The translations under genes and the position numbers were made by a program. From Cyanobium sp. Aljojuca 7A6 (GTDB taxonomy: Bacteria; Cyanobacteriota; Cyanobacteriia; PCC-6307; Cyanobiaceae), in NCBI RefSeq assembly GCF_024346455.1, contig NZ_JAGQCY010000004.1:1-64000 (forward strand): a DNA stretch of 64,000 bases, read 5' to 3'. Under the pieces are notes generated by a model. The model was not told where the DNA came from. It ran no database searches and saw nothing but the letters and a program-made list of their open reading frames with translations. Within the stretch, counting starts at the first letter, position 1. The number at the start of each line of letters is the position of its first letter. This document shows, in pieces, positions 53,658 to 62,268 of the stretch.

Positions 53658-54793
53658 GCGGCTGGTCCTTCCACGTTCATCCAGTGCTCCGATCTTCTCG
53701 CGCCCAGCACCAATTGATGCACCAGGTCGGGGAGTGGTAATCCACTGGCCTCCCACAGCATGGGGTACATGCTCTGGCTCGTGAAGCCCGGCAGGGTGTT
53801 GATCTCGTTCAGCCAGAGGCCGCCAGAGGCTTCGTCGTAGAAGAAATCGACCCGGGCCAGCCCCCCGGCCGCCACCGCCCGGCAGGCGTCGAGGGCCATC
53901 GTCCGGGCCCGTTCGCTCACCGCCTCGCTCACCATGGCGGGGATCACGGTGTGGCTGAGCCCCTCGCTGTACTTGGTCTGGTAGTCGTACCAGTCGGCAT
54001 CAAAGCGGATTTCGCCCAGCACCGAGGCGCTCAGACCATCTCCCTGGCCATCGCTGCGTTGCAGCACGGCGCATTCCAGTTCCCTGGCCTTCACGCCTTG
54101 CTCCACCACCAGGCGCCGGTCGAGGCCCGCGGCCAGCTCCAGGCCCATGAGCAGGGCGGCACGGTCGCCAGCCTTGCTGATTCCCACCGAGGAGCCCATG
54201 TTGGCCGGCTTGACGAAGCAGGGATAACCGAGCTGGCTCTCAAGCCGCTCCAGCAGGGCCTCCCGGGCACCGGGGCTGGAGGCGGCCAGCTCAGCCGCCT
54301 CGACACAGGCGTAGGGCACCTGGGGCAGGCCGGCGGCGGCGAAGGCGGCCTTCATGGCCTGCTTGTCCATCCCGAGGGCCGACCCCAGCACGCCGGAGCC
54401 GACGAAGGGCACCCCCATCAAGGTGAACAGCCCCTGGACCGTGCCGTCCTCCCCGTTGGGGCCATGGAGCACCGGAAACCACACCTCCATCTCCAGGGCA
54501 CCCTCCGGAAAGCCCCGGAAGCCGCCCGCCTCCGGCTGGCCCGGCAGATCGTCCGGTTCGGCGGGCAGGCCCCGCTCCAGGACTGCCGTCGCCACGGCCT
54601 CCGGCCACCAGCCGCCGCAGCGATCGATGTAGAAGCAAGTCACCCGGTAGCGCTCGCCATTGGCGCCGCTGCGAAGTCCCCGCAACACGGTCTGGGCCGA
54701 GCGGATCGAGACGGCGTGTTCGCCGGAGGCTCCCCCGAACACCAGGCCGACGCGGGTGGGGTGAGGGGGCATCGGCACAGGAAAGAGGGCCAA
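53654..54793 (-). CDS. ddl: D-alanine--D-alanine ligase
   Basis: ATP-grasp enzyme of peptidoglycan precursor synthesis. N-terminal [40 protein letters not shown]-grasp region [20 protein letters not shown], and the end with metal-binding [20 protein letters not shown]. 379 residues. Starts 5 bases after the miaB stop. Confidence 0.95.
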   Translation of the reverse strand: MALFPVPMPPHPTRVGLVFGGASGEHAVSIRSAQTVLRGLRSGANGERYRVTCFYIDRCGGWWPEAVATAVLERGLPAEPDDLPGQPEAGGFRGFPEGALEMEVWFPVLHGPNGEDGTVQGLFTLMGVPFVGSGVLGSALGMDKQAMKAAFAAAGLPQVPYACVEAAELAASSPGAREALLERLESQLGYPCFVKPANMGSSVGISKAGDRAALLMGLELAAGLDRRLVVEQGVKARELECAVLQRSDGQGDGLSASVLGEIRFDADWYDYQTKYSEGLSHTVIPAMVSEAVSERARTMALDACRAVAAGGLARVDFFYDEASGGLWLNEINTLPGFTSQSMYPMLWEASGLPLPDLVHQLVLGARRSEHWMNVEGPAA

Positions 54794-54798
54794 ACGTA

Positions 54799-56208
54799 TC
54801 AGTGAACCGGTTGCCGGCCCAGGGGCCGGCCGCTGAGACTGAACGGCCGCACCGTCTCGATCAGCACGTCGACCAGATCCCCCGGCGCATAGGGGCGGCC
54901 ATCGCCGGGGTCGGCGGCGAAGAAGGTGAGGCGGTTGGTGCGGGTGCGGCCCATCAGCTGATCAGGATCCCGGGGGTTGACCCCTTCGGCCAGCACCTGC
55001 TCGCGGCGGCCCAGGTAGCGGGCACTGCGCTCCGCGGCGACACGCTCCACCAGGGCGTTCAGCTCCTGCAGCCGTTCCACCTTGACCGCTTCCGGCAGCT
55101 GGTCAGGCCAGTCGGCCGCTGGCGTGCCCGGCCGCGGCGAGTAGGCGGCCGTGTTGACCTGGTCGAAGCCGATCGCCTCGATCAGGTCGAGGGTGTGGCG
55201 GTACTGGGCGTCGGTTTCGCCGGGGAAGGCCACGATCACATCGGCGCTGATGGCCGCATCGGGGAGACGCTGGCGGATGCGGTCGATGATGCGCCGGTAG
55301 CGCTCCACGGTGTAGCCCCGCGCCATGGCCCGCAGCACGGCGTCGTCGCCGCTCTGGAAGGGGATGTGGAAGTGCTCGCATACCTTCGGCAGGTCGGCGC
55401 AGGCGTCGATCAGCCGGTCGGTGAAGTAGCGCGGGTGGCTGGTGGCGAAGCGGATCCTCGCCAGGCCCCGCACGTCATGGACCTCCCGAAGCAGATCGGT
55501 GAGGGTGTGGGCCCGCCGGCCCTCGGCAGTGATGCCGGGCAGGTCGCGTCCGTAGGCGTCGATGTTCTGGCCCAGCAGGGTCACCTCCCGGAAGCCCCGG
55601 GCCGCCAGCCCCTCCATTTCCAGACGGATGGCTTCGGGCAGGCGGGATTGCTCCCGGCCCCTTACCGCCGGCACCACGCAGTAGGTGCAGTGCTCGTTGC
55701 AGCCGTAGATGACATTCACCCAGGCGCAGACGGCGCTGTCACGCCGGGCGGCAGTGATGTCCTCGAGGATGTGGTGCTCGTCGGTGGCCACCACCTGCTG
55801 GCCGGTCTCCACCCGGGTGAGCAGGGTCTCGAGCCGGTTGGCGTGCTGGGGACCCATCACCAGATCCAGTTCCGGAACACGGCGCAAAAGGGATTCCCCC
55901 TCCTGCTGGGCCACGCAGCCGGCCACCACCAGGGTGAGGCCGGGGTTGGCCCGTTTGCGCTGGGCCTGCCGCCCCAGGTAGCTGTAGACCTTCTGCTCGG
56001 CGTTGTCCCGGATCGTGCAGGTGTTGTACAGCACCAGATCGGCCGTGTGTTCGTCGACGCCCGGGGTGTACCCCATGGCTTCGAGGATTCCGGCCATGCG
56101 CTCGGAATCGGCCTTGTTCATCTGGCAGCCGAACGTGGTGATCCAGTAGCTGCCGCGCCGTGCCGAGGGCGCCTGGTCGGCCTGCGGGCCGGAAACGGTG
56201 GCTGTCAT
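54799..56208 (-). CDS. miaB: tRNA-2-methylthio-N6-dimethylallyladenosine synthase
   Basis: Radical-SAM methylthiotransferase acting on A37. N-terminal cluster domain with [15 protein letters not shown] and CTIRDNAEQ; radical SAM motif [14 protein letters not shown]-terminal TRAM domain ([20 protein letters not shown]). 469 residues. First gene in the miaB-ddl-...-ftsZ run on the minus strand; divergent from the dipeptide-epimerase-like gene at 56288. Confidence 0.95.
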   Translation of the reverse strand: MTATVSGPQADQAPSARRGSYWITTFGCQMNKADSERMAGILEAMGYTPGVDEHTADLVLYNTCTIRDNAEQKVYSYLGRQAQRKRANPGLTLVVAGCVAQQEGESLLRRVPELDLVMGPQHANRLETLLTRVETGQQVVATDEHHILEDITAARRDSAVCAWVNVIYGCNEHCTYCVVPAVRGREQSRLPEAIRLEMEGLAARGFREVTLLGQNIDAYGRDLPGITAEGRRAHTLTDLLREVHDVRGLARIRFATSHPRYFTDRLIDACADLPKVCEHFHIPFQSGDDAVLRAMARGYTVERYRRIIDRIRQRLPDAAISADVIVAFPGETDAQYRHTLDLIEAIGFDQVNTAAYSPRPGTPAADWPDQLPEAVKVERLQELNALVERVAAERSARYLGRREQVLAEGVNPRDPDQLMGRTRTNRLTFFAADPGDGRPYAPGDLVDVLIETVRPFSLSGRPLGRQPVH

Positions 56209-56287
56209 GGGATCCAGTTTCCGCTATCGCCCCGTCGCCGCCAACCGGGCGGCTGTGGCAGCGTGAACTCCCTGGCTGTTTTCTGGA

Positions 56288-57367
56288 ATGCGCTGCCGCC
56301 TGAGCCGCTTTCCCCTCACCAAGGCGGTGCCTCTGGCCATCAGCCGCGGCACCACCGGCGCCGTGCAGCATCTGTTGCTGGAGCTGGAGCATGACGGCTG
56401 CACCGGCCTCGGCGAAACCGGTGGCTTCGACACCGGCCCCAGGGCCTACAGCACCGAAGCCCTGGAGGCCGAACTGGAGGCCTTTTTGCCGGCTCTCGAA
56501 GCCCGTGAGCCGGAACCGCTCCAGGCCCTCGAGCCCCTGCTGCAGACCTTGTCGCCCCCGGCCCGCTGCGCTGTGGATCTGGCCCTGCGCGATTGGTGGG
56601 GGCGGCGGTTGGGACAGCCGCTGTGGAAGCTCTGGGGCCTCGACGACGGCGCCATCAGCCCCACCAGCGTCACCCTCGGCCTCGGCAGCGAGGCGGCGGT
56701 GCTGGAGCGCCTGGAGCGCTGGTGGGGCCAGCTGCCCGCCAGCCGCATCAAGCTGAAGCTGGGCAGCCCGGAGGGCCTCGACCACGACCGGGCGCTGGTG
56801 CAGGCGGTGGCCCAGGCGCTGGAGCGGCGCCAGCAGAGCCATGGGGTGGCCTGTGAGCTGCAGGTGGACATCAACGGTGGCTGGAGCCTTGAGCAGGCCC
56901 TGCCGATGCTGGGCTGGCTGGACGCCCAGGGCGTGGTTCTGGTGGAGCAGCCCCTGGCTCCCTTGGAGGATCCAGAGGCCGACTGCGCCGCCTTCGCCGC
57001 CCTGGAGTTCGACTGCCCCATCGCCCTGGTGGCCGATGAGAGCTGCTGGAACCTGGCCGACCTGGTGCGGCTCGCCCCCTATGTCGATGGGGTGAACATC
57101 AAGCTGCCCAAGAGCGGCGGGCTGGCGGAGGCCCTGTTGATGGCCAGGGCGGCGCAACGCCTTGGGCTGGGCTTGATGCTCGGCTGCTACTCCGACAGCG
57201 CCCTGCTCAACGGCGCCGCCGCCCAGCTGCTGCCCCTGGTGCGCTGGCCGGACCTCGACAGCCACCTGAATCTGGTCGACGACCCCTTCACAGGGCCTGG
57301 CCTCGACGGCGATCGGCTGGTGCCCGCTGCGTCCCCGGGACTGGGGGTGATCCGTGCTCGGGGCTGA
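56288..57367 (+). CDS. Enolase-superfamily racemase/epimerase (DgcA-like)
   Basis: Muconate-lactonizing-enzyme subgroup. The catalytic barrel has SRIKLKLG with the KxK Lys pair, metal ligands in VDINGGWS (Asp), VEQPLAPLE (Glu) and VADESCW (Asp), and the second catalytic Lys in VNIKLPKSGG. These fit dipeptide epimerases and N-acetyl-D-glutamate racemase. It overlaps the following DUF1611/DgcN gene by 14 bases, the pairing reported for D-glutamate use in bacteria, so the DgcA assignment is favoured over MenC. Confidence 0.72.
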   Translation: MRCRLSRFPLTKAVPLAISRGTTGAVQHLLLELEHDGCTGLGETGGFDTGPRAYSTEALEAELEAFLPALEAREPEPLQALEPLLQTLSPPARCAVDLALRDWWGRRLGQPLWKLWGLDDGAISPTSVTLGLGSEAAVLERLERWWGQLPASRIKLKLGSPEGLDHDRALVQAVAQALERRQQSHGVACELQVDINGGWSLEQALPMLGWLDAQGVVLVEQPLAPLEDPEADCAAFAALEFDCPIALVADESCWNLADLVRLAPYVDGVNIKLPKSGGLAEALLMARAAQRLGLGLMLGCYSDSALLNGAAAQLLPLVRWPDLDSHLNLVDDPFTGPGLDGDRLVPAASPGLGVIRARG

Positions 57368-58445
57368 TGTCCCGATCGTGCTGCTGCAGCACGGGGGCCT
57401 CGACAACCTCAGCGGCAAGACGGGCCTGTCGATGCTCCGCTACCGCCAGGGTCCGATCGTGGCGGTGGTGGATCCGACCCACCCCGGCGCCGATCTGCGG
57501 CAGATCACGGGAATCGAGCGGGCCGTGCCGGTGGTGGGCTCCCTGGCGGAGGCCCTCCCCTACGGCCCGAAGGTGGCGGTGGTGGGGCTCGCTCCCTCCG
57601 GCGGCCGGCTACCGGAGGGGATGGGCGCCGATGTGGCGGCCGCCCTGGCAGCGGGGCTGTCGCTGGCCAGTGGTCTGCACAGCCGCCTGGGCGACGATCC
57701 GGCCCTGGCGGCCCTGGTGCAGCCGGGACGGTGGATCTGGGATCTGCGCCAGGAGCCCCCCGACCTCACGGTGGCCTCCGGCCGGGCCGCCGGGCTGCCG
57801 GGCCGCCGCTTGCTGGTGGTGGGGACGGACATGTCGGTGGGCAAGATGAGTGCCTGTCTGGAACTGCAGGCGGCCGCCCGCCGTCGCGGCTGCGATGCCC
57901 GCTTCGTTGGCACCGGCCAGGCCGGCATCCTGATCAGTGGCGGCGGGGTGGCCCTTGACGCCGTCCGCATCGACTACGCGGCCGGCGCCGTGGAAGCGGC
58001 GGTGATGGCCGCCGCCGTCACCGCCGACCCTGACACCCTGGTGCTGATCGAGGGGCAGGGCTCCCTCTGCCACCCAGGCTCCAGTGCCACCTTGCCGCTG
58101 ATCCGCGGCAGCCAGCCCACCGATCTTCTGCTGGTGCACCGGGCCGGGCAAGGCACGATTCACCGGCTGGAGGCGTTCCCTCTCCCCCCCCTGGCCCAGC
58201 TGATCACCGCCGTCGAGACCCTGGCGGCCCTGGCCCGGCCGGCGGGCTCCGGTCCGTCTCCCCGGGTGGTCGCCATCGCCCTCAACACCGCCCTCCTGGA
58301 CGGGCCGGCGGCGGCGGCGGCGCTGAGCGCCACGGCAGCGGAGACGGGGCTGCCCTGCGTTGATCCGGTGCGGCAGGGCGGCGAGGCCCTGCTGGACCTG
58401 CTGCTGGGCCAAGAAAGAAGCCCGACGCCGAAGCGCCGGGCCTGA
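57354..58445 (+). CDS. DUF1611/DgcN-family protein (putative D-glutamate N-acetyltransferase)
   Basis: DUF1611 has an N-terminal Rossmann-like part (PIVLLQHGGLDNLSGKTGLS) and a P-loop domain (LLVVGTDMSVGKMSACLELQ and EGQGSLCHPG). DgcN members acetylate D-glutamate with DgcA as the racemase partner. Start GTG at 57354 overlaps the preceding gene. Of normal length (363 residues), full domain set. tRNA-His follows on the other strand 3 bases after its stop. Function is inferred from family and context. Confidence 0.7.
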   Translation: MLGADVPIVLLQHGGLDNLSGKTGLSMLRYRQGPIVAVVDPTHPGADLRQITGIERAVPVVGSLAEALPYGPKVAVVGLAPSGGRLPEGMGADVAAALAAGLSLASGLHSRLGDDPALAALVQPGRWIWDLRQEPPDLTVASGRAAGLPGRRLLVVGTDMSVGKMSACLELQAAARRRGCDARFVGTGQAGILISGGGVALDAVRIDYAAGAVEAAVMAAAVTADPDTLVLIEGQGSLCHPGSSATLPLIRGSQPTDLLLVHRAGQGTIHRLEAFPLPPLAQLITAVETLAALARPAGSGPSPRVVAIALNTALLDGPAAAAALSATAAETGLPCVDPVRQGGEALLDLLLGQERSPTPKRRA

Positions 58446-58447
58446 AG

Positions 58448-58521
58448 GGCGAGCGAGGGGACTCGAACCCCCGAATGGTGGCGCCACAAGCCACTGCCTT
58501 AACCACTTGGCGACGCCCGCC
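58448..58521 (-). tRNA. tRNA-His (anticodon GTG)
   Basis: Read on the minus strand it starts GGCGGGCG with the extra G(-1) that marks tRNA-His, pairing with C73. The D arm GCCAAGTGGTTAAGGC, anticodon loop TTGTGGC and T arm GGGGGTTCGAGTCCCCT are present. CCA is not encoded. Boundaries are exact within a base. Confidence 0.95.
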
Positions 58522-58562
58522 GCGGTCTTTGCCAATGTATCAAGCGAGCCTGCCGGCCCCCC

Positions 58563-58997
58563 TTGCCACCGCCGACCACCGCCAGCCGCACCGTTTCCCG
58601 CCTCCTGGGCCTGACCGCCGTCTCGGCGGGCCTGATCGGCCTGGCCATCACCAACCCCGGCCCCGCCGCCTTCGAGGAGTTCGCCGCCGAGAAGCTCACC
58701 GAGATGGCCAGCAAGGAGCTTTGCCAGAACGAGGGCCTGCCGCTGCTGGCCCGGTTGCTGATCCAGAACTGTCCGGAACTGGTGCGCTCCCAGCGCAAGG
58801 TGCTGGGTCGTCTGGCCCGGGACAACTCGCGTCGCTACAACTTCGGCCTGCTGAGCCTCTACGGCACCCGGCTGGGCGGGGAGAAGGTGCTGCCCAACTG
58901 GAGCATCCCCCGCTATGACGCCGTCACCCTGGCGGTCGCGGGCCATTTCGTGCTGCTCACCGCAAGCGAAAGCGCGCCGGGGAGCCCGGTGCCGTGA
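58563..58997 (+). CDS. DUF4359-like membrane-anchored protein
   Basis: One N-terminal helix (LLGLTAVSAGLIGLAITNPG) followed by a region with the pattern FEEFAAEKLTEMASKELCQN and DNSRRYNFGLLSLYGTRLGG, seen in cyanobacterial DUF4359 proteins. Function unknown. The start is a TTG at 58563, with no ATG or GTG ahead of the helix. It overlaps the start of the amidohydrolase gene by 4 bases. Confidence 0.7.
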   Translation: MPPPTTASRTVSRLLGLTAVSAGLIGLAITNPGPAAFEEFAAEKLTEMASKELCQNEGLPLLARLLIQNCPELVRSQRKVLGRLARDNSRRYNFGLLSLYGTRLGGEKVLPNWSIPRYDAVTLAVAGHFVLLTASESAPGSPVP

Positions 58998-60310
58998 GCG
59001 CCGCGCCGCTGCCGGCTGGCCCGCTGCCGCCGATGCGCCTGCCCAGGGCCCTGCTGGATCCCCAGCTGCGGATGCCGGCCGCCGACAACCAGGGGCTGGT
59101 GGCGGTGCAGCTGGAGCAGGGCGACGGCCGGATTCGCGCCATTCATGGCCTGGCCACTGGCCTCGCGGGTGATGGGACGGGAGGTGGCACCCCCCTGCCC
59201 CTGGCGCTGACGCCGCTGGTGGAGCCCCATGCCCACCTCGACAAGGCTTTCAGCGGCGAGGACTTCCCCAATCCCGACGGCACCATGGCCGGGGCCATGG
59301 CGGCGAACGGGCGGGAAGCGGCCGAGCGCCAGGCCGAGGCGGTGCGACGGCGGAGCGAGCGGGCCCTGGAGCGGGCCTGGCGCTATGGATTGCGGGCGAT
59401 CCGCAGCCACATCGACAGCCTGGGTCCCTGGGCCCTCCCCAGCTGGGAGGTGCTGCTGGAGCTCCGCCGCCACTGGCAGGGCCGGGTGGAGCTGCAGCTG
59501 GTGGCCCTGGTGCCGGTGGGCCACTGGCGCACCGCCGAGGGGCAGGCCTTCGCCGCCTGGGTCGCCGCCCGCGGCGGCCTGCTGGGGGGGGTGCTCGGTG
59601 CCCCCTTCCGCTCCACACCGGCCGACCGAGCCGGCCTGCTTGCCCTGCTGCGGCTGGCGGAGCGCCTCGGCTGCGGGGTGGATCTGCACGTCGACGAGAG
59701 CGCCGACGACCACGGCCGGGGCGTGGCCCTGGTGAGCGAGCTGCTGCTGCGGCACCGCATCGTGGTGCCGCTCACCTGCAGCCACGCCAGCAGCATGGGG
59801 CTGCTGGCCGACCGGCCCTGCCGCCGCCTGGCGGAGGCGATGGCGGACGCGGCGGTGGGGGTGGTGGCCCTGCCCACCACCAACCTGTGGCTGCTCGGCA
59901 AACACCAGCGCCGCACCCCGTCCCTGCGACCCCAGGCGCCGATCCGCCAGCTCCAGGACGCTGGCGTGACCGTGGCCGTGGGGGGCGACAACGTGCAGGA
60001 TGCCTGGTTTCCGGGGGGAGATTTCGATCCGATCGCCCTGCTGCGCTTCAGCCTGGCGGCCAGCCACCTGGTGCCCTGGCGCCGGCTGGGCCTGAGCCCC
60101 TTCAGCACCGCGGCGGCCCGGCTGCTGGGACTCGACTGGGACGGGGTGCTGCGGGAGGGGTCCCCGGCCGATCTGCTGGTGCTGGGGGCCTCCTCGTGGG
60201 GCGAGCTGCTGGCCCGTCCCCCCCGGCGGCGGGTGCTGCGGGCCGGCCGCTGGCTGGAGCCGCCCCCCTGCGAAGAACCGTCCCCCCTGCTGACCCCCTG
60301 CCATGGATGA
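58994..60310 (+). CDS. Amidohydrolase, cytosine-deaminase-like
   Basis: Metal-dependent hydrolase barrel: LTPLVEPHAHLDKAFSGEDF (HxH, with the Asp-Lys of the cytosine deaminase group), IRSHIDS, DLHVDESADDHGR (His), TCSHASSMG (His) and AVGGDNVQDAWFPGGDFDPI (Asp). Cytosine deaminases and isoguanine-type relatives share this. Here the substrate is open. The start overlaps DUF4359 by 4 bases and the end overlaps the FAD oxidase by 8 bases. Confidence 0.8.
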   Translation: MSAAPLPAGPLPPMRLPRALLDPQLRMPAADNQGLVAVQLEQGDGRIRAIHGLATGLAGDGTGGGTPLPLALTPLVEPHAHLDKAFSGEDFPNPDGTMAGAMAANGREAAERQAEAVRRRSERALERAWRYGLRAIRSHIDSLGPWALPSWEVLLELRRHWQGRVELQLVALVPVGHWRTAEGQAFAAWVAARGGLLGGVLGAPFRSTPADRAGLLALLRLAERLGCGVDLHVDESADDHGRGVALVSELLLRHRIVVPLTCSHASSMGLLADRPCRRLAEAMADAAVGVVALPTTNLWLLGKHQRRTPSLRPQAPIRQLQDAGVTVAVGGDNVQDAWFPGGDFDPIALLRFSLAASHLVPWRRLGLSPFSTAAARLLGLDWDGVLREGSPADLLVLGASSWGELLARPPRRRVLRAGRWLEPPPCEEPSPLLTPCHG

Positions 60311-61682
60311 CTTCAGACCGGTTGATCCCGATCGGATCCGGGCCCTGGTCGACGAACTGGAGGCCAGCCCGCTGGCGTTGACGCCGATCCTTGCCCCCGC
60401 CGAGCTGGGCCGGCTCTCGGCCGACTTCCACGACTATTCGCCCGTGCTGGAGCCGCTGCTCAAGGGCCGGTGCGCCCAGCTGGCGATGAAGGTGGAGCGG
60501 CTGGAGCAGGTGATGGCGGTGGCCGGCGCCTGCGCCCGCCACCGGGTGCCGTTGACGCTGCGGGGTGCCGGCACCGGCAACTACGGCCAGTGCGTGCCCC
60601 TGGCCGGTGGGTTGGTCCTCGACCTAGTGGGGCTGAACCGGCTGCGGTCGGTCGACCCGGACAGCGGCGTGGTGGAGGCGGAGTCCGGCTGCATCCTGGC
60701 CCACCTGGACGGCCAGCTGGCGGCCCATGGCCGGGCCCTGCGGCTGGCCCCGAGCACCTACCGCAGCGCCACCCTGGGGGGCTTCATCGCTGGCGGGTCG
60801 GGCGGCCTGGGGTCCCTGCGCTGGGGCTTCCTGCGCGATCCAGGCCACCTGCTGGGACTGGAGGTGGTGACGCTGGAAGCCGAACCCCGGCTGCTGCGGC
60901 TCGACGCCGCCGCCAGCGCGCCCCTCAACCACGCCTATGGCACCAACGGCATCATCACCGCCCTGCGGCTGGCCACCACCGAGGCGGTGGCCTGGGAGCA
61001 GGTGGTGGTGGGCTTCAGCCACTGGGAGGAGGCCCTGGAGACCTCCCGCCAACTGCCGACCACCGCCCTGCTGCTCAACGCCCTCTGCCTGCTGGAGGCC
61101 CCGGTGGCGGCCCGGATGCCCTGGCCGACCGGCTGTCCTGCCGCTGCGCCTGGTGAGCAGCGCCTGCTGCTGCACGTCTCCCCCGACAGCCTGGAGCTGC
61201 TGCCCGGCTGGCTGGCGGCCCGGGGCGGCCAGCTCCGCTGGCAGGGCCCCCGCCCGGAGGCGGGTCGGGGTCGGGGCCTGCCCCTGGGGGAGCTCACGTG
61301 GAATCACACCACCCTGCACTGGCGGGCCCAGGCGCCCGACTGGACCTACCTGCAACTGCTGCTGCCCCGGCCGGAGGCGCCGCTGCTGGAGGCCGTGCGC
61401 CTGCGCTGGGGCACCGACGTGCTCTGGCACCTGGAGGGGGTGCGTTACCAGGGGGCGCCGCGGCTGACGGCCCTGCCCCTGGTGCGCTGGCAGGGGCCCC
61501 GGGCCCTGGCCGACCTCGTTGCCCAGTGCTGTGAACTGGGGGCGGTGCCCTTCAATCCCCACGTGATCACCGTCGAGGACGGCGGCCTCGGGGTGGTGGA
61601 TGCCGATCAGGTGGCGGCCAAGGCCGCCTACGACCCGGGCGGACTGATGAATCCGGGCAAGCTGCGGGGCTGGATGGGTTAG
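60303..61682 (+). CDS. FAD-linked oxidase (PCMH/VAO family)
   Basis: The FAD-binding part has VPLTLRGAGTGNYGQCVPLA (flavin-pyrophosphate loop) and STYRSATLGGFIAGGSGGLG, both marks of D-lactate/glycolate/other 2-hydroxyacid dehydrogenases. The C-terminal half has HVITVEDGGLGVVDADQVAA and PGGLMNPGKL as in glycolate oxidase GlcD. Substrate unknown. It overlaps the amidohydrolase frame and ends in an inverted repeat. Confidence 0.8.
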   Translation: MDDFRPVDPDRIRALVDELEASPLALTPILAPAELGRLSADFHDYSPVLEPLLKGRCAQLAMKVERLEQVMAVAGACARHRVPLTLRGAGTGNYGQCVPLAGGLVLDLVGLNRLRSVDPDSGVVEAESGCILAHLDGQLAAHGRALRLAPSTYRSATLGGFIAGGSGGLGSLRWGFLRDPGHLLGLEVVTLEAEPRLLRLDAAASAPLNHAYGTNGIITALRLATTEAVAWEQVVVGFSHWEEALETSRQLPTTALLLNALCLLEAPVAARMPWPTGCPAAAPGEQRLLLHVSPDSLELLPGWLAARGGQLRWQGPRPEAGRGRGLPLGELTWNHTTLHWRAQAPDWTYLQLLLPRPEAPLLEAVRLRWGTDVLWHLEGVRYQGAPRLTALPLVRWQGPRALADLVAQCCELGAVPFNPHVITVEDGGLGVVDADQVAAKAAYDPGGLMNPGKLRGWMG

Positions 61683-61696
61683 GGGCGCCCCTAACC
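61677..61696. terminator. Palindrome at the end of the FAD-oxidase gene, possible bidirectional terminator
   Basis: GGTTAGGGGC GCCCCTAACC is a perfect 20-bp palindrome overlapping the stop TAG of the oxidase gene (stop at 61680-61682) and lying between it and the convergent pentapeptide gene. It can form an 8-bp stem with a GCGC loop. No T-run follows on either strand, so termination is unproven. Confidence 0.55.
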
Positions 61697-61716
61697 AGCA
61701 GCGCCTTCGCCCCGCC

Positions 61717-62268
61717 TCAGCCGCAATCCAGGCTGAGCCGGGTGTCGGTGCCGGTCACCGGGTTGGTGCCGCGGGCGTCGCGGCAGAGGAGGCGCTGGTC
61801 CACCCGGTCGAGCAGGGCGTCGGTGAAGTCGGCATCGATGACCGTGGCGCCGGTGAAGTTGCTGCCGGAGGCGATCGCTCCCCGCAGCACGGCGCCGGTG
61901 AGGTCGGTGCCGCTCATGTCCACCTTGTCCATCAGGGCGTCGCTGAGATCGGCGCCGCGGAAGTCGGCCTCAGGAAAGGCCGCCTGGGTGAGGATCGCCC
62001 CGTGCAGATCGGCCCCCCTGAAGCTGGCCTGGCGGGCCGTGGCCCCAGCGAAGGAGCTGCCGGCCAGCTGCTGGCCACTGAAGTCCTTGCCGCTCTGGTT
62101 GGTGAGGGTGTAATCGACCCGATCCTGGTTGTCAGCCCGGGCGCTGGGGGGGGCCAGCAGCAGCAGGACCAGCAGGAGTGGCAGGAGTCCCCCCCGGAGC
62201 GCGTTGCCAAGCCGCCGCCTGGGGCTGCCCGCGGGCCGGGGGGCATCGGATCGGAAGGCCGTCGTCAT
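61717..62268 (-). CDS. Secreted pentapeptide-repeat protein
   Basis: A signal peptide (LRGGLLPLLLVLLLLAPPSA, cut near RAD) and about 20 pentapeptide repeats A(D/N)LXX, such as DLHGAILTQAAFPEADFRGA and DLSDALMDKVDMSGTDLTGA, folding into a right-handed quadrilateral beta helix. Several cyanobacterial pentapeptide proteins are lumenal or periplasmic. A C-terminal region with two Cys (LLCRDARGTNPV, LSLDCG) follows. Overlaps folC stop by 4 bases (ATGA). Confidence 0.82.
   Translation of the reverse strand: MTTAFRSDAPRPAGSPRRRLGNALRGGLLPLLLVLLLLAPPSARADNQDRVDYTLTNQSGKDFSGQQLAGSSFAGATARQASFRGADLHGAILTQAAFPEADFRGADLSDALMDKVDMSGTDLTGAVLRGAIASGSNFTGATVIDADFTDALLDRVDQRLLCRDARGTNPVTGTDTRLSLDCG

Noticed and set aside
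54802-56394. Open frame of 530 codons opposite miaB
   Set aside because: miaB has both cluster motifs and the TRAM domain; the opposite frame is a GC-driven shadow.
56288-57367. o-Succinylbenzoate synthase (menC) as name for the enolase-superfamily gene
   Set aside because: The superfamily motifs fit, but the overlap with the DUF1611/DgcN gene and the dipeptide-epimerase-like substrate side favour a racemase or epimerase. Not excluded.
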